Shown here: piece after piece, positions 23,561 to 27,650 of the stretch
Layout: each line of letters starts with the position of its first letter
Numbering within the stretch: the first letter of the stretch is position 1
From: a virus
Length of the DNA: 27,650 nt
Direction: 5' to 3' (one strand)
IMG/VR virus record: IMGVR_UViG_3300031977_002332
Coordinates: 1 to 27,650 of that record
The notes under the pieces: model-generated
Databases searched by the model: none
What the model saw: the letters and a program-made list of their open reading frames with translations, nothing else
Told to the model about the DNA's origin: nothing
Position numbers and translations under genes: made by a program

Positions 23561-25708
23561 TTATCTCCTTTCAAATGTCACAAAGGCTTGAACTGTTGTT
23601 GCTCCTGCATCGTTTGAACCTACATTAAAGAATAAGAAATCTCCTGATGTGGCAGAGGCGAAGTCAAACGAGGTAGAACTCGCGGTGAATCCTAATGTTC
23701 CTAAAGTTGCACCATGAATCGAGTTTGTTGTGACTGCACCGAAATCTGATCCAGCAATCGTAAATGATCCTGTAAATCCACCTGTCGCACCAGATCTAAT
23801 TTGTAATTGTTTGAATGTGGCGTTGTAAGGAACTCTGAACAAGGTATCTGTTTTACTACCTGTAGAAATCGCACTTGAAGCACGAATACTAAATGTTGCT
23901 GTGTTCTCGCCTCGATGTGCTGTGTCTTGTGTTGTACCATCACCAAAAACAAGTTCTGTTAAAGCACCTAGTGTTAATCCGCTACCAGTGACGCTAACAC
24001 CACCATTAAACTGAGCATCGCCCGTGACTGTAATGCCGTTGTTAAATTGTGTCTCTGTTGAGGTAAGATCGATACCCTCTCTGCCACCAGCGAATAAAAC
24101 AAGATTGTCATTGTTAAATTGCACTTTTGTGTCACTATCACCTTCTCGTTGCATTTGTGATGAAATCGTAACGGCCCCCGCTGCAAGTTTTATGAAGCCG
24201 TTTGTTTCATCAACGGTTAGTAGTGTTGCGTTTCCACCTTCTTCAGTGTCTCCTAAAGTGATGTCTGCTCCAAGACTACCAGAAATTTTAATACCGGGAT
24301 CATTACCTCCTTGCTTTATAATTCCTGGGCTCGATTTAAGATCTAATACACCAGTAAGTTCTATATCTTTGAATATCTTTGCACCACCTGTAACAAAAAG
24401 ACCACCACCAGCAGTAAGAGGTCCTGTTACATTAACATTGCCGTTGAACGTAGATTCACCAGTCACAATAAGAGTCTGTGGAAAGTTTACTTGACCAAAC
24501 GCAGTTAAACCACCTGTGATGTTATTTGCAGATGATAAACCTGATCCATCAGCAAACTGAATACCACCCGTGGCATTGTTTGATTTAAACACACCGTCAG
24601 TATCAAAACCTCTTGGGTTGTTAACACGCTGTAGAGGATCTAAACTTGATCCATCTGCTGCAAGTTGCCCAGCAGATGTGTTGTTAGTAAATACAAGTCT
24701 GCCATTTTGTAGCACCAACATACTGCCATTTTGGGCTCGTGTCGGTGTAAACAAAACGGTCGATGCCGACTCTTCGCCTCTGGCAAGAAGTGTTGTAAAA
24801 TCATCACTTGAAACAATAAACTGAGGACCCGCTGTTCCGTGAACCTCAAAGTTTCCTGTTCCTGGCAATGTAAAAGAGTCACCGTGTGTGAACCCACTAC
24901 CTGTAATGATTACACGACCACCAAATGTAGCACCTTCTCCTGTGACTATGCTATTGAATGCTACGTTAGGTGTTGTCTCATCGATTGAAAGTGTAACACC
25001 ATCTATTCTAAGACCAGCACTTAATCCTAAGAAACCTGTCGCACCTGTCGCACCTGTCGTACCTGTCGTACCAGTTGTGCCTGTGGTACCAGTTGTGCCT
25101 GTGGTACCAGTTGTGCCTGTGGTACCTGTAGTGCCAGTAACACCTTGTGGTCCAGTGTTACCTGTAGTGCCAGTTGTACCTGTCGTACCAGTAACACCTT
25201 GTGGTCCAGTGTTACCTGTTGTGCCTGTAGTGCCAGTAGTACCTGTGGTTCCAGTTGTGCCTGTAGTACCAGTTGTACCTGTGACACCCTGTGGTCCTGT
25301 GTTGCCTGTAGTACCGGTTGTACCTGTGGTTCCAGTTGTGCCTGTAGTACCAGTTGTACCTGTGACACCCTGTGGCCCTGTGTTACCTGTGGTTCCAGTC
25401 GTACCCGTTGTGCCAGTTGTGCCTTGCGGCCCTGTGTTACCTGTTGCACCTGTAGTTCCAGTTGTACCAGTAACACCTGTTGTGCCAGTTGCCCCAGTTG
25501 TACCAGTAACACCTGTAGTGCCAGTTGCCCCAGTTGTACCAGTAGTGCCTGTAGTACCAGTTGCTCCTGTTGTGCCTGTTGTGCCTGTTGTGCCTACTGC
25601 ACCAGAAGCACCTTGAGGGCCCTCTCTTGAACCTACAACATTTACAGTATCTTGTCCAGAAACTTTAACAGAGTTGCTTGAAGATGATGATGTGACACGA
25701 ACTTTCAT
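23561..25708 (-). CDS. Collagen-like tail fibre protein
   Basis: 715 aa. N-terminal anchor [16 protein letters not shown] followed by DTVNVVG, then a collagen-like Gly-X-Y tract from about residue 30 to 226 made almost wholly of G-T-T triplets, broken by [10 protein letters not shown] units. The C-terminal two thirds are fibre-like beta segments (for example [20 protein letters not shown] and [20 protein letters not shown]) and end in a globular beta domain ([37 protein letters not shown]). Collagen-like stretches form trimeric rods in phage fibres. It starts by TAATG overlap with the 280-aa gene and ends in the ribosome binding site of the beta-helix gene. Likely a trimeric rod-and-head fibre; receptor unknown. 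Confidence 0.85.
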   Translation of the reverse strand: MKVRVTSSSSSNSVKVSGQDTVNVVGSREGPQGASGAVGTTGTTGTTGATGTTGTTGTTGATGTTGVTGTTGATGTTGVTGTTGTTGATGNTGPQGTTGTTGTTGTTGNTGPQGVTGTTGTTGTTGTTGTTGTTGNTGPQGVTGTTGTTGTTGTTGTTGTTGTTGNTGPQGVTGTTGTTGTTGNTGPQGVTGTTGTTGTTGTTGTTGTTGTTGTTGTTGATGATGFLGLSAGLRIDGVTLSIDETTPNVAFNSIVTGEGATFGGRVIITGSGFTHGDSFTLPGTGNFEVHGTAGPQFIVSSDDFTTLLARGEESASTVLFTPTRAQNGSMLVLQNGRLVFTNNTSAGQLAADGSSLDPLQRVNNPRGFDTDGVFKSNNATGGIQFADGSGLSSANNITGGLTAFGQVNFPQTLIVTGESTFNGNVNVTGPLTAGGGLFVTGGAKIFKDIELTGVLDLKSSPGIIKQGGNDPGIKISGSLGADITLGDTEEGGNATLLTVDETNGFIKLAAGAVTISSQMQREGDSDTKVQFNNDNLVLFAGGREGIDLTSTETQFNNGITVTGDAQFNGGVSVTGSGLTLGALTELVFGDGTTQDTAHRGENTATFSIRASSAISTGSKTDTLFRVPYNATFKQLQIRSGATGGFTGSFTIAGSDFGAVTTNSIHGATLGTLGFTASSTSFDFASATSGDFLFFNVGSNDAGATTVQAFVTFERR
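25030..25621 (-). repeat. Gly-X-Y coding repeat tract with an 81-base near-identical unit
   Basis: About 65 nine-base Gly-X-Y units encode the collagen-like rod. Two copies of a longer block, beginning ACCTGTGGTT (plus strand) at 25241 and 25322, are exactly 81 bases apart, i.e. 27 residues or nine triplets, and differ by very few bases. This shows tandem duplication or recombination within the tract and predicts length variation between relatives. Confidence 0.85.
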
Positions 25709-26550
25709 TAAAACAGAACCCTTTGATTGCTTTCTTCATCCGCTTTACGAAGAAATTCTTTTAACTCTGGACCACCAACAAAGTTATCGACTAGAAATCT
25801 TGTGTGTGTATTTTCTTGACCAGCAAGACCGGCAATGACGGTGCCTTTTGATACCTTATTTAGAAAATCAACGATGGTATTAAAGTTGTTCATGTCTTGT
25901 GCAGCAAAACTGTCAACACCAGCAGAAATACCTTTGAATTTTGTGCTAGAGTCTATAATTAAACTGTTGTATGAATTAGAAAAGAAACGACCTTTTTCTT
26001 TGATGTTATTGAAAGCGTTATCGCTTTCGTTTTTTACCAAAGCAAAACGATTCTGTGCGTCACCAACTATGCTGTTAAATACTAAACTAAAATTATCAAC
26101 GACAGGTCTACCTTTTGCCTTATCAATAGATGCTTTAGTCAAATTATATGATGTTGCTAATCCCACCAAAGATGAAAAATCTGGCAGTGTTGAGCCATCT
26201 GGAACACCAGTTAGTCCAGATATTCTTTCACTGTGTTCTCTGTAAGTGTCGATGTTTGAAATCAAGGCTGATATGTTATGTGATATGGCAGACAGCCCGT
26301 TGTAAGATATGTCGTTTAAGATAACTGTTGATGTTGAAATTTCACCGATACCAGACCCAACAGTAAATTGACTCAGAACACCATTTATTTGACTTCTCAC
26401 TCTACTCAAAGAAGATACACAGTCTACTCTTGCTGTTGCTGTAGGATCTTGTATGCCTCTTCCCTGCGAGACTGCATCTATGATGTCAACTTGACTTTTC
26501 GTAAAGCCGTCTGCAAAAACATCAAGAGTATCGGGAAATGGTTGACTCAT
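25708..26550 (-). CDS. Conserved-looking baseplate-region protein, function unknown
   Basis: 280 aa. The N-terminus is [16 protein letters not shown]. The middle contains helical segments ([20 protein letters not shown]) and [20 protein letters not shown]; the end is [20 protein letters not shown]. Mostly alpha-helical and soluble, without signal peptide. Proteins with this profile occur immediately downstream of gp5 and PAAR genes in T4-like marine phages (recollection), which suggests a baseplate hub or tail-tip component. Overlaps the PAAR gene by TAATG at its start and the collagen-like gene by TAATG at its end. No catalytic motif was noticed. Confidence 0.65.
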   Translation of the reverse strand: MSQPFPDTLDVFADGFTKSQVDIIDAVSQGRGIQDPTATARVDCVSSLSRVRSQINGVLSQFTVGSGIGEISTSTVILNDISYNGLSAISHNISALISNIDTYREHSERISGLTGVPDGSTLPDFSSLVGLATSYNLTKASIDKAKGRPVVDNFSLVFNSIVGDAQNRFALVKNESDNAFNNIKEKGRFFSNSYNSLIIDSSTKFKGISAGVDSFAAQDMNNFNTIVDFLNKVSKGTVIAGLAGQENTHTRFLVDNFVGGPELKEFLRKADEESNQRVLF

Positions 26551-26813
26551 TAGTTAACTCTCACATTCGATTGTGATGCTTTTGCTTTATGTCCACAAGT
26601 GGCAGTATCGCCCGCTTTACAAATAGGCTTGTTGTTCACAAGAACATTTGAAGTTCTTGCCCTCATTCTAGGCCCAGCCTTGTGTCTTTTTTTTCCGTGG
26701 GGCATAACAGAGTCGCCATCTAGAGCCGCTGGTCGACCACCAATAAAAACATTCGAGGCTGAACCCCGAATCGAACCACCCGCACTGTCACCATCTCTTA
26801 CTGCACTTGCCAT
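26550..26813 (-). CDS. PAAR-domain needle tip protein (gp5.4-like)
   Basis: 87 aa, entirely a PAAR-like domain. Repeated short strands carry the typical pattern: GDSAGGSIRGSASNVFIGGR, then ALDGDSVMPHGKK, SNVLVNNKPICKAGD and TATCGHKAKASQSNVRVN. The His and two Cys residues (PHG, IC, TCGH) are suited to bind the metal ion found at PAAR tips. PAAR proteins cap the trimeric gp5/VgrG needle and pierce the outer membrane. It starts one base after the gp5 stop (TAACATG), as expected for a partner assembled together with gp5. Confidence 0.92.
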   Translation of the reverse strand: MASAVRDGDSAGGSIRGSASNVFIGGRPAALDGDSVMPHGKKRHKAGPRMRARTSNVLVNNKPICKAGDTATCGHKAKASQSNVRVN

Positions 26814-26814
26814 G

Positions 26815-27650
26815 TTAGTTTAGAAGTATAGGACTTCCCCTTAGAATTAATGAGCCGCTTGCATCGATAATGTAATTGCCACTAACCCGCGTAATCTTAT
26901 TACCGCCAACAATTTCTTCGGCATTACCAGCAATATGTTGTTTAACGTCGCCATTGACTCTTTGCTTTACGTTTCCATTTTCAACGCTAATATTTATGTC
27001 ACCCTTTGTGACTTTTATTTCTATGTTGCCATCATTTACTTCAAGAGCAAGGCTTTTGTTTACCAAAAGCCTTGTATTTCCTTCTGTAGTAAGATTTGCT
27101 TCGCCTCGAACAAAAACATTTGAGTCTTTCTTTTGTATTGAGTAGTTGTTGCCAATGATTCTTTCAACTTTTGTGCCATCAGGATGAACTTCGTCAAACG
27201 TACCAGACTTGTGATATGTGTGAATTCTTTCTGCTTCTGGTGTATCGTCAAACTCTTGAATATGCCCAGACTCAGTTTGCTTTACATGATTCTTCGGATA
27301 CTCAGCAGAGTAAGGTGTCGCTGGTTCATTCCACTCTTGACCTAAAGCAGTAGGCACACCCTGTTCAACTGTATCAATTTTTTGTTGTACAATTGAATTT
27401 TCAAGACTTTCATTTCGAGCAAGTCTATTTGTGTCTGGCTCATTAAGATGCGTGTCAAGAGGATACGTTCCTGATGGATCATTGAATCCTTTCTCTGGTT
27501 CTTTTGTTGTTGGTATGCCACCGATGCTGCCAAAGATGACAGGGTGTTGCTGTGTCTCTGAGTCACGAAAGAAACCTACAACATGTGAGCCAGGTACTAA
27601 GCCAGTTGGTGTTGTTCCGACACCACTAACAGCAGCACTTGTGATTGGTT
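26815..27650 (-). CDS. 5: Baseplate hub/needle protein gp5, C-terminal part (5' end cut by window)
   Basis: The reading frame stays open to the window edge, so this is the C-terminal ~278 residues. The first part in view has GLVPGSHVVGFFRDSETQQH and PVIFGSIGGIP, matching the OB-fold (gp5N/VgrG core) pattern in which QHPVIFG is diagnostic. The last ~110 residues show octapeptide-like repeats with alternating Val/Ile and Gly-Asn or Gly-Asp turns (TEGNTRLLV, VTKGDINISVENG, VNGDVKQHIAGN, VSGNYIIDASG), the triple-stranded beta-helix of the needle. gp5 trimerises at the baseplate centre and carries the PAAR tip encoded next. The lysozyme domain of T4 gp5 is not within the visible part; whether it exists cannot be judged. 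Confidence 0.9.
   Translation of the reverse strand, partial: PITSAAVSGVGTTPTGLVPGSHVVGFFRDSETQQHPVIFGSIGGIPTTKEPEKGFNDPSGTYPLDTHLNEPDTNRLARNESLENSIVQQKIDTVEQGVPTALGQEWNEPATPYSAEYPKNHVKQTESGHIQEFDDTPEAERIHTYHKSGTFDEVHPDGTKVERIIGNNYSIQKKDSNVFVRGEANLTTEGNTRLLVNKSLALEVNDGNIEIKVTKGDINISVENGNVKQRVNGDVKQHIAGNAEEIVGGNKITRVSGNYIIDASGSLILRGSPILLN

Noticed and set aside
24888-25616. Plus-strand open frame of Val-Pro-Val repeats, 242 aa
   Set aside because: It is the complement of the Gly-Thr-Thr collagen tract in the minus-strand fibre gene; it has no ribosome binding site and no sensible protein pattern.
26991-26998. CATAAATA on the minus strand inside gp5
   Set aside because: It is explained by the codons for D-I-N-I in the needle repeats and lies 178 bases before the next gene, so a chance match is more likely than a promoter.
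27355-27357. GTG as the start of a 180-aa separate protein
   Set aside because: The same frame remains open to the window edge and encodes the gp5 OB-fold motif upstream, so this is an internal codon.
1-27650. Plus-strand genes
   Set aside because: All plus-strand frames lie opposite well-supported minus-strand genes, lack ribosome binding sites and show no family motif.

Overview
The window is part of the late structural region of a T4-like (myovirus) tailed phage, and the gene set resembles marine T4-like phages. Every supported gene is on the minus strand, so transcription runs from high to low coordinates. Genes are tightly packed, often through TAATG or ATGA stop/start overlaps, and no stretch over 100 bases lacks a gene. 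The anchors are recognisable baseplate proteins: the C-terminal part of gp5 (hub/needle), a PAAR needle tip, gp25, gp6, a large gp8, and a gp6-gp8 intervening protein in the gp7 position. Five TATAAATA-like elements of the T4 late-promoter type lie just upstream of genes or gene blocks.

Layout in transcription order. (1) 27650-25708: gp5 C-terminal part, PAAR tip and a conserved-looking 280-aa protein. (2) 25708-21240: adhesion block with a collagen-like fibre and two tandem paralogous beta-helix proteins. (3) 21229-20939: a small acidic protein. (4) 20895-18155: an unusual secreted-protein cassette with its own late promoter and an internal hairpin/terminator. It holds two tandem paralogs with signal peptides and C-terminal dockerin-like domains (Cys - EF-hand loop - Trp-Gly-x-Cys), then a signal-peptide protein ending in a PEP-CTERM-like tail of the Pro-Ala-Pro-Gly type. 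(5) 18136-11663: baseplate wedge genes 25, 6, a gp7-position gene and 8. (6) 11650-1113: a giant DUF4815-type tail protein, a small coiled-coil protein, a 1061-aa collar-type tail fibre, a Cys-rich unknown protein and a small beta-sandwich protein. (7) 1086-1: a glycosyltransferase-like protein and a truncated kinase that strongly resembles phosphoribulokinase.

How it fits together: blocks 1, 5 and 6 build the baseplate and its fibres; block 2 and the collar fibre probably meet the host surface. Block 4 does not look like virion material. Its domain grammar (GC-type dockerin-like ends and an I-P-A-P-G sorting tail) is, from established knowledge, characteristic of secreted proteins of Planctomycetota, especially Phycisphaerae. 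I infer that this phage infects such a host or has taken genes from one, and that it exports three proteins late in infection that could decorate or alter the infected cell surface. This cassette is the best candidate for an undescribed system. No exosortase gene is visible here, so sorting would depend on the host. No tRNA, rRNA, CRISPR or insertion sequence was seen.
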